Shown: positions 36,892 through 46,086, counted from the first letter of the stretch. The stretch is DNA of 55,713 nucleotides from an uncultured Gammaproteobacteria bacterium (GCA_913063125.1 CAJXZM010000014.1:1-55713), one strand, 5' to 3'. Numbers and translations are program-made. Notes: generated by a model from the sequence alone, not told the origin.

Positions 36892-39800
36892 GATTTATGC
36901 TCCCAAAAAGCTCGTTGGTAAAGGTGAAACACGGTGCCGAGCTGTTCGGGGGCGTGTTGATAAATGAGTTCAAAGGGTTTTGAGAATGGAACTAGACCCG
37001 CATGACCAAAAGCAGTCATTGCTGAGGCAGTTATCATGGTATTTAGCAACAACTCTACGGGTTTACTGTACTTTCTCCGCAGCAGTGCATTTCCGATGAG
37101 TGTCTTTTGTGGTTCAGAAAAAAATCGTTGCCAGGCGTTGGCGTCATTGGCAATTATCCAGCCCCAGGAGCCAAAACTTCTGGCCAAATCTTGGCAAGCT
37201 TTATCCAATTGATCACTAGTCACTTCTGGCTCTAATACCATATACATTCCCTTATCATTGAGATACCTAGCGATAAGGTCTATCGGCAATTTAATTCTTA
37301 CATCCTGCTCCACCTTGTTTTGCATCTGAGTCACAAACATCGCGATACTTTGTAAACCCGCAGTATTTGCTTCCTCTTTTTGATTCTGCGTATCTAAGGA
37401 TGCGGCATAGGATTCTACTGTTGCTATCCAATCATTCACCTCGAACCAAGCCCAATTAAACGGTAATTCATCCTGTAACGCCCAAACGTGTTCCAGCTCT
37501 CCCATCATCGTTGCGTTTATGAGTAACGTCAGCATTAACCGTGGCTGTTGTAGCATTACCGTATAAAAATCCAGCGCCGCCACAGGGACTTTTTTCAGCG
37601 CAATAATATAGGTGATTAATTCAAACCATTCCTGCGAGGTCGGTGACTCAGCAAGCTGAGCGAAATATGTTGTTAGTAGGCCTTTTCGGGCGGCCGAATT
37701 TGCTGTGGCAATCGCTTTTCCGAACAGGCTATTTGGCTCTTCCCCTTCAAAACCCTTTACTAAGGTTGGGCGCACACGTGATATTCCATCAATGGTGCCC
37801 CAGGCCAACCAGGGGCCTTGAAGGCTATCAAGGTTACTAACGTCATAATCCCCCCCTACAACAGGCAACTCCTGAATACCGGCACTGGGATTTAATAACG
37901 ATATTGCGTTTACCACTAGCTTGTTTTTTTCTTCTGGCTGCAATGACACGACATTTTTTTCATCGATTACCAGCTGTCCCTCAATCGTTTCAAATTGACA
38001 ATCATATCGACGCAACGTGATATTAGGAGAATGAGCTGGTGAACTACCCGCAAGTTGCAACTTGATAGTTGCATCCAAATCATTGGAGCAACTAAGCAAA
38101 GCCCTCAGCATTTGATGTTTCTTGATTAACGTACTGCTCCACAACGCGCCATCACTAACTCGCTGCAGGGGAATATCGAATTTAAGCAAGTCCTGCAGCT
38201 GAATGTTCTCCGCGCATAGCGTTGCTTCCAAACGTGTATTTGGGCCTCTTGAAGAAGGCTTGAACTCCAACACCTCAGCCCTAATACCCTGAAGCCTATT
38301 GATTGCTCCAAGTCCGTTATCAAAAACCTGGTTGCTAGCATCGATAAAGCGCCCACCTTCTGCGGGGAACGGTATGGAAAAGGACAGCGCCTCCCCTTCT
38401 GGCCATTGCGCCATTAACTCAAGGGGAGCCGGATAATTTTGTGTGCTAACACAACCCAGCTGGTAAAACTGGTTAGCGGAAAGACTTAACGCAGAGTAAC
38501 TAGCGGCACTATCCCTAATATTTGCTGAGGGCGAAAATAACGTAGAAAGCGGTTCCCCTGCTACCTCTGGTTGCTGTGTGATCGTTAAGTGCGCGTGGGT
38601 ATTCTGGTTTTCATGGTAAATTTCTGCAGCACCCAGACCATGTAATTCAACAAAACCCTCGTTACCATTTTTGGGAATGAGCTTAACGCTAGTGCCGAGT
38701 GGCAACACCGACAAGCGGATACTGTATTTGACCTCATTACCAACTTGGTGGCGTAACTCTATTTGCCCTATCGGTTCTCGTTCCGTTCGCTTATACCAGG
38801 TTTTATTGCCTGGCTTTAACGCTCGCCATGTTAATTCTTCAGACGGTATCACCTGGTAAGATTCACCATCTGATATCACCATAACAGGCAACCCTTTGTG
38901 TACAGGGTACTTCGAATCAACATTAACGTATTGATTACCTCTAAGCACATAATGAGAAGCTTGTTCATCATCCAGATCCGTTCGGATCACGCACTCAGCA
39001 CCGTCATCTAACGCGACCCTATAGTGTCCTGAAACTTCAATTAGCGTCCGCTGGCAGTCATCAATAAATCGCGGTATTTCTATTTTACCACTGGACGGTA
39101 TCTGCAACATGCTACCAGGTGGTAACGCGACATAGACAGATTCTTGCGTAGAATTAACAGAGCCCACACCCAGTAATTTAAGCTCAGTCCCATTTTGGTT
39201 TAATGCCTCCATCACCCAAGGTAGGCTTTCTGTAAGTGCGGCCCCACCGTTGGGGGTAATATCGTCCGCTAACGCCGTCTGCCCATCTTGAAGTGACAGT
39301 GAAAATGATCCCATTGCTGCGGCGCCATCAATGACTTTGTCCACAACGGGGTAAGCTTCAACCATCCAATCATCATTGCTGGTTAGACTAAGTAATGCTA
39401 GCGGTTGATTCGAGCCTATCCATTGCCCGTTAATCACTAACCGTGAACCTTCCGGCTTATCCACAAGTTCAAAAATCAACTCTAGTTGAGCCTGGGTTAG
39501 TGTTAATGGCAGTTTAAAGTGTGCATCACAGTGCCAACAGTTATCTCCTTCTACCCATCTGCGCACCACAGACACAGTATTTCGAACTTTAGTGGTTTCA
39601 CTATTTTTGTCATAAAGGGCTGCAAACAGTTTTTCTGCATGTTCCTCTGACATCACTAACGGCAGCGCTTCATACCACAACGGATTGACGGACTTCAATT
39701 TAGCCAATTTGTCTCCGCCTTGAGCCCCCGCTTCGTCCAGCAGCTGGTTCAACGTTTGGCAAAACTCTCCTGCAACTTCATAGACCAACTCATTGCGCAT

Positions 39801-40349
39801 GGAATGTGGCAAACAATCATCTTGTTGTGACGCTATGACAAAGGGGTCAGTATTACCGATTTGTGTCCTCAATGCTTTTAGGATCCGACGAAAGAATCGT
39901 GTAAGACTTCCACTTTGATTCTCCATCATTCTGATAGGCAAACCGCCCTCACAGGCTAACGTGTGGAGAAACCCGGTGTTTTTGCCTTTATCTCGGGTAG
40001 GTCGCCGCCAGTATTTTAAGCCCTGCCCTACCATTTGAATGATTTTTGGATAAGACACACCCGACCAGTCTAATGAGTCTGTAATATCTCGCCAACGGGG
40101 ATTCCCATCGGTATGGAACCGGCGTAGCCATTCTGAGCCATACAAACAAAACAACTCATCCGAATAATTAGTCAAACTTACGGATCTGCCATTTATAATC
40201 GTTGCTTGGCGCAGCAGCTCGTTTAATTCGTCAAATTCCACATCGCTGATACGATAAGAGTAAAGTGGCCTAGCGTCGCCTACGCCGACATTTCTGGACT
40301 GCCTCAACCGGGTTAGCCACGAATAAAGTGGGTTAACTTTTCTAGACAT
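36888..40349 (-). CDS. druH: DruH-like protein (Druantia type III partner; YjiT-like)
   Basis: An 1153-residue soluble protein without enzymatic motifs that I can recognise. A single CHWC..H stretch (NCWHCDAHFKL) occurs near residue 270; the middle is beta-rich and the end is helical. Size, lack of motifs and a four-base overlap (ATGA) with a DruE-like helicase gene match DruH of Druantia type III; I recall similar proteins annotated as YjiT or STY4851/ECs_5259 family. AAGGAAG precedes the ATG well. It is preceded by the Nudix gene with a gap of 140 bp, where a promoter may lie. Assignment is mainly by context. Confidence 0.72.
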   Translation of the reverse strand: MSRKVNPLYSWLTRLRQSRNVGVGDARPLYSYRISDVEFDELNELLRQATIINGRSVSLTNYSDELFCLYGSEWLRRFHTDGNPRWRDITDSLDWSGVSYPKIIQMVGQGLKYWRRPTRDKGKNTGFLHTLACEGGLPIRMMENQSGSLTRFFRRILKALRTQIGNTDPFVIASQQDDCLPHSMRNELVYEVAGEFCQTLNQLLDEAGAQGGDKLAKLKSVNPLWYEALPLVMSEEHAEKLFAALYDKNSETTKVRNTVSVVRRWVEGDNCWHCDAHFKLPLTLTQAQLELIFELVDKPEGSRLVINGQWIGSNQPLALLSLTSNDDWMVEAYPVVDKVIDGAAAMGSFSLSLQDGQTALADDITPNGGAALTESLPWVMEALNQNGTELKLLGVGSVNSTQESVYVALPPGSMLQIPSSGKIEIPRFIDDCQRTLIEVSGHYRVALDDGAECVIRTDLDDEQASHYVLRGNQYVNVDSKYPVHKGLPVMVISDGESYQVIPSEELTWRALKPGNKTWYKRTEREPIGQIELRHQVGNEVKYSIRLSVLPLGTSVKLIPKNGNEGFVELHGLGAAEIYHENQNTHAHLTITQQPEVAGEPLSTLFSPSANIRDSAASYSALSLSANQFYQLGCVSTQNYPAPLELMAQWPEGEALSFSIPFPAEGGRFIDASNQVFDNGLGAINRLQGIRAEVLEFKPSSRGPNTRLEATLCAENIQLQDLLKFDIPLQRVSDGALWSSTLIKKHQMLRALLSCSNDLDATIKLQLAGSSPAHSPNITLRRYDCQFETIEGQLVIDEKNVVSLQPEEKNKLVVNAISLLNPSAGIQELPVVGGDYDVSNLDSLQGPWLAWGTIDGISRVRPTLVKGFEGEEPNSLFGKAIATANSAARKGLLTTYFAQLAESPTSQEWFELITYIIALKKVPVAALDFYTVMLQQPRLMLTLLINATMMGELEHVWALQDELPFNWAWFEVNDWIATVESYAASLDTQNQKEEANTAGLQSIAMFVTQMQNKVEQDVRIKLPIDLIARYLNDKGMYMVLEPEVTSDQLDKACQDLARSFGSWGWIIANDANAWQRFFSEPQKTLIGNALLRRKYSKPVELLLNTMITASAMTAFGHAGLVPFSKPFELIYQHAPEQLGTVFHLYQRAFWEHKS

Positions 40350-40489
40350 ACAGGACTTCCTTATTGTTATTTTTCATCTATTTCCCTTTTTCCTGTAGCC
40401 TTAATTTCCAAAACAGGATACTACTTCTAAAAACATTATCTAACGGACAGCTGGCGGACAAAGTGAGGCTTCGCTAACATCTATTGAGC

Positions 40490-42136
40490 TCATTCAATAG
40501 ATGTCTCTACTCTTATGTTAATAATCGGCTCTCCGGATATCGTGCGCACAAGGGTTCTAAGGCCCATTTCCTGACAACTCGGTCTAATATCACGACGAAC
40601 CATTTTTGACAAATCTTCTGGGCTATAACGCTGCAATCCCGCACCAGACGCGATGCTCTTAACTTCTTTTGCTAGATTTCGACTAACAGGTACATTCAAT
40701 GAATCACCAGAAAAGTTGCCAATTTCGGTTTCTATCGCTGCACGCTTAAGCTCTATTTCGGTGTCGCTAACACCCAGGGTGAATGCCGTATCTGCAAAGA
40801 AACATTGATCGGGGTGTACCGTCAGTCTAAATAGATTTTCTCTGTAACCTTCAACGAGGGGGATTTCCTGCGCAGAGAGTTTCCTAGACAGCTGCTCTAT
40901 AGACTTTCGCAGTGTGAGATCAGATACACGAATCCACCCTCCACTTACTGGAGATACACCTAAACTACCGTTATCCAAAGGCATTCCTTTTGTAAACAAC
41001 GCCAGTCCTAGCAAGATCCTCTGCTCGATATCATCCAGCCCGATGTTAAATGCTTTTTCCTTCCCTGTTTTTCCATACTCTAGTTTTTCACCAGGATGAA
41101 TGGCAAATGTTATTGCATCTGAATCTTTCAGAAAGGTGTAATTATCTAAATAACTAGAAGGCAATAAATGAGCCTCTTTAACCCAATCTTCTCGGCTAGA
41201 AAAATCGTTTACGAGAGCATTGATATAGGCCATTTTCCCTTCAGCATTTTTGGCATCAGCAAACTCGTCAAATTTAAACCAGGTTAGATCACTATCCTCA
41301 GCAATATGCGTTAAAAGAGCGAAAAAACCCTCCCTATTTAGGGTGATGCTATAAATAGATATCCTATATTCAGTTAACGCATGATTAGCTCCAGCGCCTT
41401 CTACCGCCTTATAGGGCTTTACATTGCGCCATTCTGAATACTGGTAATGCTCATCAAACTGTAAACCGGTCTCTTCCGATATTTCTCGCTTGAGGGCTGT
41501 CTCTACGGCAGCTTTATTACTCGCGGCATCAGGACTTTGTAACACTAAGAGAGGGTTTTCCTCTCCAGAGCGTCGAAGGTCAGCCTGTGATAACCGCCCT
41601 CCCACCAATACATAGTTATTTCGATTGGCTCGATTTCTATCCTCCCTGTGTCGCAAAAGCACTTTTCCATCAATAACGATCAACCCCCAGGCAACAGTGA
41701 CAAAACGCACTGGGCTCGCCTCATCACGATTATGATATAGGCTCCGGTTCCTCTCTAGGGCTCCCAAAATTTGACGTTGCTGCTCACTCACAGGGGAGTT
41801 TGAGTCTTGTTGTGACCAAAAACTTTTGTCACACATTAATTGTTCAGGGTCACTGATAGTTTTAACTAAGGAACGTGCTATCAGGGAAGCGGGGTACGAT
41901 ACAAATTTCCACCGGCCATTTTGTAAGAAGGCGTCATCTAGCACGCTGATTGCTATTAGGAGCTTTTCGACTACGTTCACAGATGCACTTATGGATGCGC
42001 AATCGATCTCATTCTCAACAGCCGCACTTACCGTTTCCAATAGCGTGTTACGGCTAATGACTGTGGATTCGTTCCCCTCTTCAGAATATAGGGGTAATGC
42101 GAGATAAATGGCTTGTAGTACTCTAGACGTATCCAA
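40490..42136 (-). CDS. Nudix hydrolase domain protein
   Basis: A Nudix domain sits in the middle: VAWGLIVIDGKVLLRHRED starts the fold and AAVETALKREISEETGL (about residue 215) holds the REUxEE core of the Nudix box, although the usual Gly at its start is displaced by an insert. Such enzymes cleave nucleoside diphosphates linked to another group. N-terminal (about 150) and C-terminal (about 200) parts are not recognised. No ATG is near the start: the frame opens with TTG at 42136, and codons remain open up to a stop at about 42170, so the true N-terminus is uncertain. A decayed copy lies at 44.3-44.9 kb. It is the first gene of the Druantia-like series and may process a nucleotide signal; this is inference. 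Confidence 0.75.
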   Translation of the reverse strand: MDTSRVLQAIYLALPLYSEEGNESTVISRNTLLETVSAAVENEIDCASISASVNVVEKLLIAISVLDDAFLQNGRWKFVSYPASLIARSLVKTISDPEQLMCDKSFWSQQDSNSPVSEQQRQILGALERNRSLYHNRDEASPVRFVTVAWGLIVIDGKVLLRHREDRNRANRNNYVLVGGRLSQADLRRSGEENPLLVLQSPDAASNKAAVETALKREISEETGLQFDEHYQYSEWRNVKPYKAVEGAGANHALTEYRISIYSITLNREGFFALLTHIAEDSDLTWFKFDEFADAKNAEGKMAYINALVNDFSSREDWVKEAHLLPSSYLDNYTFLKDSDAITFAIHPGEKLEYGKTGKEKAFNIGLDDIEQRILLGLALFTKGMPLDNGSLGVSPVSGGWIRVSDLTLRKSIEQLSRKLSAQEIPLVEGYRENLFRLTVHPDQCFFADTAFTLGVSDTEIELKRAAIETEIGNFSGDSLNVPVSRNLAKEVKSIASGAGLQRYSPEDLSKMVRRDIRPSCQEMGLRTLVRTISGEPIINIRVETSIE

Positions 42137-42561
42137 TAGCGTGGTAGCTCTTTGTATAATTCCGTTTACTCACGCTCCATCATGAAAAACAGGTCCTTTA
42201 TTAGCCAACTCCATTAGCTTTGTGTATTTTCTTTCTTTTTCTGGGATACATGTAGCTTTCAAGCGACTCTCGAGTCATTTACACACCGATATCCCTACTT
42301 AATGTCTGACAATAGCATAAGGTCTTAGAGAACACTCATTAAATTAGGTAGCGATATCGAACTAACATTGCCCTCACTCCCCTCCTTACTAGCACCAGTG
42401 AATAAAACGAATTACTCGCCCTACGTTAGGTTTCAATAACTTTCATTCTGCACGAGCGACATTGGTTGGAATTGAGCACATGAAAATGATCAATAAAAGA
42501 TCAGACAAGGTGCCCCATTTCCATTCATCTTGGAGGCTTGATGTCCAGTACGACCAGAAAA
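42137..42561. other. Intergenic gap ahead of the Nudix gene
   Basis: No gene is supported in these 425 bp. It separates the dual-OB/DUF488/DUF4326 cassette from the Nudix-Druantia series, both on the minus strand, so it may hold the promoter of the long defence transcript. I could not pick out a convincing -35/-10 pair or a terminator by eye. Confidence 0.4.
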
Positions 42562-43185
42562 CTAGTGGCCATCATCCCAAGCATTCAAAAAATCTGCTAA
42601 CACATCACCATGACAAGCAAGAGGCTTGCAAAAGCATCCAAGCCTCTTGCCTGCTAGTTTGTATACTTCATTTTTGTTGTCTTTAAACCATTTCCCATGT
42701 TCAAAATCATATTTATAGTTATTAATTGCTAACCTCCGCGGATCCTCTCCTTCGTCCAAATCCTCGATGTCATAGATAGAGTATGGATTCCCCCAACAAG
42801 ATCCTCGGCCAATGTACTCATATGTTGATGTGCTTTTTTCTGATTTATATTGCGTATCATTTTTTATATTTATTACACGCGTTATCAAAATTTTGATGGG
42901 GCGTAACGGTATGTTATTCAATTTTAAAAGTTCAGTTTCTTCAGAGAACTCATCATCATCGTCAAATATTATGCCGTGTGTAACGTCACTGATGTTCCAA
43001 TCAGTTATATTTAGTAATTCGACACTTGGCAAATTATCCTTGGAAAATTTGGCAATAAAACCATTATGGTCATGAGGGAACACAATAGATAGTTCATTAG
43101 TATTACTGATAATTTTTGATATCTTTCTATAAAACTTATCGTAACAGTTAAAAAGCTTGGGATATAAGATAAGGATATTTTTCAT
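42562..43185 (-). CDS. DUF4326 domain protein
   Basis: The C-terminal half matches DUF4326: YIGRGSCWGNPYSI, then GKRLGCFCKPLACHGDVLADFL, with the conserved CFCKPxxCHGD cluster that might bind metal. The N-terminal 90 residues (MKNILILYPKLFNCYDKFY) form a separate alpha/beta domain, possibly Rossmann-like. Function is not established. The start overlaps the DUF488 stop by one base (TAATG), so the two are translationally coupled. DUF4326 and DUF488 have been linked by genomic context to prokaryotic conflict systems and nucleotide sensing; I cite this from memory and treat the role as inference. Confidence 0.82.
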   Translation of the reverse strand: MKNILILYPKLFNCYDKFYRKISKIISNTNELSIVFPHDHNGFIAKFSKDNLPSVELLNITDWNISDVTHGIIFDDDDEFSEETELLKLNNIPLRPIKILITRVINIKNDTQYKSEKSTSTYEYIGRGSCWGNPYSIYDIEDLDEGEDPRRLAINNYKYDFEHGKWFKDNKNEVYKLAGKRLGCFCKPLACHGDVLADFLNAWDDGH

Positions 43186-43625
43186 TAGTACAAATGCTTA
43201 ACTTTTAGGTCTAAATCAGAATTCTCATTTAGATATTCGACAACTAAACGCCGGTGACACAAATGAGGCTCATGTTCGCTGCATAATAGACACCCCTTAT
43301 CTAGCAGGGATGGCTTTACAGATTTTTCAATATTTCTCTGTGACATCAAATTTAAAAACTTATCTTCGTAAATATCCCAAGGAATATCACCATTCTTGTA
43401 TGCTTTTAGCATTTCTTTAGTTGGCGCTAGCTCTGGCACATGGACATATTCTGCACCACACAATTCATTTAGAAAATATTTCAGATCATCTCTTTTAGCA
43501 AAACCAGCTAATTGAGAAATATTATTCAGACGCACATCTAATAATGTCGATATATTTGAAGACCTAATAAAGCCAAAAAATGTTTCGGCATTTTTTTTTG
43601 TAAAACCAATTGTAAAGATTTCCAT
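43185..43625 (-). CDS. DUF488 family protein
   Basis: A 146-residue protein with the DUF488 layout: MEIFTIGFTKKNAETFFGFI at the start, LLDVRLNN, then CLLCSEHEPHLCHRRLVVEYL near the end. The CxxxxxxxxCHR cluster is the family hallmark. Some members are fused to or encoded with nucleic-acid-related domains, but no activity is established. It lies 12 bp after the dual-OB gene and is coupled to the DUF4326 gene. Normal family length, so probably intact. Confidence 0.88.
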   Translation of the reverse strand: MEIFTIGFTKKNAETFFGFIRSSNISTLLDVRLNNISQLAGFAKRDDLKYFLNELCGAEYVHVPELAPTKEMLKAYKNGDIPWDIYEDKFLNLMSQRNIEKSVKPSLLDKGCLLCSEHEPHLCHRRLVVEYLNENSDLDLKVKHLY

Positions 43626-43637
43626 AGATCACTCGTC

Positions 43638-44252
43638 TCAAAATACTGTTGCAACTAATTTAAAGCAGTTCCCTTCAAACTTTTCCCCTAAACTAACACA
43701 GAGGATACCCATTAACTCTGATGCGTTAGCAAGCATCTTGTCGAAATTAGGGTCTGTGACGGCCAAATCATAGTTAATTCCATTATAGCTGAAAGATACT
43801 CTTCTTTTATCGTGCTGATTCCTATATAAATTCAGCGCATCCACTTGAACAAGATACAACGATTGCGGAATTTTGACCTGCCCGGACTGAATCTGTTGAT
43901 AAGAGACTCTGTCTCCTTCACCCCATAGAGAAGTAGGGGTATCAACATAATTAACCAGATCCTTCTCTTTTAAACTATAATTTTGCTGCCAAGCTGATTC
44001 ATCAATCAATTGATTCTCTGGCTGATTTGTAAGTGGTACCGCTTTGGCAATACCAACAATCACTTTCTGCAGAGGTTTGACATTGAATTTTCCGTAAGGG
44101 TTCTCGTATTTTACCTGCTCATGGGATAACTCTGCCCCACACTTATCTGAAACAAGCCTAACCCATTGAGAATCTTGAAGGGTTTTTCCCGCTATACAAT
44201 GTTGATGATGCTTCACCGAATTTGCAAGAATTACAATCGTCATTTTATTCAT
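43638..44252 (-). CDS. Dual-OB domain protein (probable)
   Basis: The start MTIVILANSVKHHQHCIAGKTL followed by WVRLVSD resembles the dual-OB-fold family that I recall as the usual first gene beside DUF488 and DUF4326 genes. Such paired OB folds are thought to bind nucleotides or nucleic acid. It is 204 residues, soluble, and 12 bp ahead of the DUF488 gene. A 50-bp stretch just upstream (44252-44310) is repeated imperfectly at 44893-44945. Family call from N-terminal motif and context; the function is inferred. Confidence 0.65.
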   Translation of the reverse strand: MNKMTIVILANSVKHHQHCIAGKTLQDSQWVRLVSDKCGAELSHEQVKYENPYGKFNVKPLQKVIVGIAKAVPLTNQPENQLIDESAWQQNYSLKEKDLVNYVDTPTSLWGEGDRVSYQQIQSGQVKIPQSLYLVQVDALNLYRNQHDKRRVSFSYNGINYDLAVTDPNFDKMLANASELMGILCVSLGEKFEGNCFKLVATVF

Positions 44253-44310
44253 ATAGTATCCTTAATTCGCCAGATTACATTTAGGCGCAGACCCTACCAA
44301 AGGTAAGTTA
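44253..44310. repeat. Imperfect direct repeat, left copy
   Basis: CTTAATTCGCCAGATTACATTTAGG and following bases upstream of the dual-OB gene resemble CTTAATTCGCCCGACTAAATTTGGG at about 44899-44945, including GCAGACC and ACCAAAGG. The two copies flank the decayed Nudix copy. Confidence 0.65.
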
Positions 44311-44334
44311 GGAGGGGCATACTGCTTTTTGCCC

Positions 44335-44885
44335 CCTCCCTTATTTCCGCAATTTTGATTTCCCAAAAAGAATACTACTTCCAAGGGCTCAATCTAACGG
44401 ACATCTGCCGGACAAAATGCGGCTTGGCTAAGGTCAATTCTCCACCAATAACGAGCAATCCATAGCTAACAGTGGCAAAACTCACTGGGCAGTGCTGGGC
44501 TCACCTCATCACGATTATGATATAGACTCCGACTCTGCCCTAGGGCGCAAAAATGGGGCGTTGCGGTTCACTCGCAGGGGGTTCGAGCCTTATTGTGACC
44601 AAAAAACGTGTCAAAAAATAATTGCCAAGGGCTACTAGTAGTTTCAACTAAGGAGGGTTTAATCAGGGACGCGGGGTACAATAAAAACCCTGCTTTGTAA
44701 GGAGACCTCACCTAACACCACGAGGTTTAATTTAGGAGCCTTTCGACTAGGTCAACGGCTACGCATATGGTTGTGAAATCGACCACGTTCTAAACAGCCA
44801 CACTTACTTTTTCTACTAGTTTGACACGACCAATGACCGTACCTTAGCCCACTATTCTGAATACAGGGGTAACACAAGATATATC
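44335..44885 (-). pseudogene. Decayed, internally deleted copy of the Nudix gene
   Basis: By eye, 44440-44885 matches 41670-42107 (5' part of the intact Nudix gene) throughout, for example CCTCATCACGATTATGATATAG and TTGTGACCAAAAA, with many small changes and no long open frame. The left part, 44340-44440, matches 40385-40480, the DNA just downstream of the intact gene (TACTACTTC, TCTAACGGACA, GGACAAA). About 1.2 kb of the gene middle is missing. It is therefore a former duplicate, now non-coding. The two copies in direct orientation bracket the dual-OB/DUF488/DUF4326 cassette. Confidence 0.8.
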
Positions 44886-44892
44886 CATATAT

Positions 44893-44945
44893 GATACTTA
44901 ATTCGCCCGACTAAATTTGGGCACAGGGCAGACCAAAGGAGGCAG
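44893..44945. repeat. Imperfect direct repeat, right copy
   Basis: This is the partner of the repeat at 44253-44310. It includes the stop codon and last codons of the small membrane-protein gene at 44911-45144, so that gene's C-terminus may have been rearranged when the duplication occurred. Confidence 0.6.
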
Positions 44946-45144
44946 CATTCCCGCGTAGTAGCTTTCTCGAACTTGAATAGGCACTAAAATTAGCCATGGG
45001 ACCAATGACAGACAGGATAAGTAACAAAAAAGCAATGTAAATAAATTGAAGCTGGATACCAGCCATAATTACCGATTGGTCTTTGAAATAGCCAATTGAT
45101 ATAACGCCCCCCGCAACAACTAAAAGCCACGAAAGGGTTCGCAC
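44911..45144 (-). CDS. Small two-helix membrane protein, unknown
   Basis: A 77-residue product with two membrane helices (LSWLLVVAGGVISIGYF and LQFIYIAFLLLILSVIGPM) and a short basic tail. No family is recognised. Its last codons lie in a DNA repeat also found at 44253-44310, so the tail may be aberrant. It is on the same strand as the three genes upstream and about 140 bp after the 152-residue gene. It might be an accessory membrane protein; this is by position only. Confidence 0.45.
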   Translation of the reverse strand: MRTLSWLLVVAGGVISIGYFKDQSVIMAGIQLQFIYIAFLLLILSVIGPMANFSAYSSSRKLLRGNAASFGLPCAQI

Positions 45145-45285
45145 TAACCCCTGCCTACATCGCTTTTCCTGATATCATTTCAAGCGTCCTTTTGAGTGAT
45201 TCCAGCGCCTGTCGATATATGAAAATATAATTTTAGCAAGTCGACTTTGTAATCGTCGCTTCAACTCTCATTGCTTTTCATCTCA

Positions 45286-45744
45286 CTATTTATACCAAAC
45301 GATTGGATCTGAGCTGTAATCAGTATCGACAAGCTGCTCAAGGTAAGTAAAGCCGCTCTTTTCTTTAACTTCTTCAAACACGCTGCTAAACGCGGGGCGA
45401 TCTAGATGCGATTTGATACCGGCACACCAGGAATTCCAGGTATGTGTTGAAACCCGGTTCTTGGCCCTCAAGTAAACTTGCTCATTACTCAAATCAAGAT
45501 AGTTGTATACCAATTCTCGCACCTTTGATGCCTCCTCTGTAGAGGGTACTCCTCCAATGAGGACATCCACTGGCAATTCCATGGAGATAGCGCGATATTG
45601 CTGGTCTATCTGATCCTCGAATTCGGCTTGTGCTTGTTTCTTAGAGATACGAATTTGCCACGCACCAAACAACACACCGAATGCTGTTGCAATTGACCCT
45701 ATTGCTGTAGCTACCGAACTTATGACATTCCAGTCAACAATCAT
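45286..45744 (-). CDS. Single-pass membrane protein, conserved hypothetical
   Basis: One N-terminal membrane helix (ISSVATAIGSIATAFGVLFGAWQI), then a charged helical segment and a soluble domain with YLDLSNEQVYLRAKNRVS and WNSWCAGIKSHLDRPAF. This pattern recurs in bacterial hypothetical proteins that I know only as unnamed. It is 24 bp after the 105-residue membrane-protein gene and likely cotranscribed with it. Topology would place the soluble domain in the cytoplasm. No function proposed. Confidence 0.65.
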   Translation of the reverse strand: MIVDWNVISSVATAIGSIATAFGVLFGAWQIRISKKQAQAEFEDQIDQQYRAISMELPVDVLIGGVPSTEEASKVRELVYNYLDLSNEQVYLRAKNRVSTHTWNSWCAGIKSHLDRPAFSSVFEEVKEKSGFTYLEQLVDTDYSSDPIVWYK

Positions 45745-45768
45745 TTTTACTCCTTTTCACTTTTTTTC

Positions 45769-46086
45769 CTACGATCCACCGCATATAAGAAAGCCTCGAT
45801 TCAAATTACAGAAACCCCAATAAAGGTATAGGGTGCTATTTATAACCACCGCACCAAAAATATTTAATATTAATATTCTTCTGTTTCGTTCCCGTGACGT
45901 CTTTTCCTTGTCAGCGATTAGAAATAGCAAAGGAACCAAAACCATTGTCACACTTAGCACAATACAAGCCACTAGGATTATTGTGCTCACGCCAATATTT
46001 GTTGTGATACTGAGTGCTACAGCAAGGCTGAATAGTAGAAATATATTCAGCATGTATTTAGTACCTGGTAATTCAGTAAATTTCAT
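45769..46086 (-). CDS. Small polytopic membrane protein, unknown
   Basis: A 105-residue protein with three likely membrane helices (IFLLFSLAVALSITTNIGV, IILVACIVLSVTMVLVPLLFLI, ILILNIFGAVVINSTLYLYW) separated by a basic loop (EKTSRERNRR). No family recognised. It lies between the phosphoesterase gene (48 bp upstream) and the single-pass membrane protein (24 bp downstream), so probably part of one transcript. Confidence 0.6.
   Translation of the reverse strand: MKFTELPGTKYMLNIFLLFSLAVALSITTNIGVSTIILVACIVLSVTMVLVPLLFLIADKEKTSRERNRRILILNIFGAVVINSTLYLYWGFCNLNRGFLICGGS

Noticed and set aside
22305..40349. Complete class 1 DISARM
   Set aside because: drmA, drmB and the PLD-type drmC are not found; only the DrmD-like and methyltransferase genes match.
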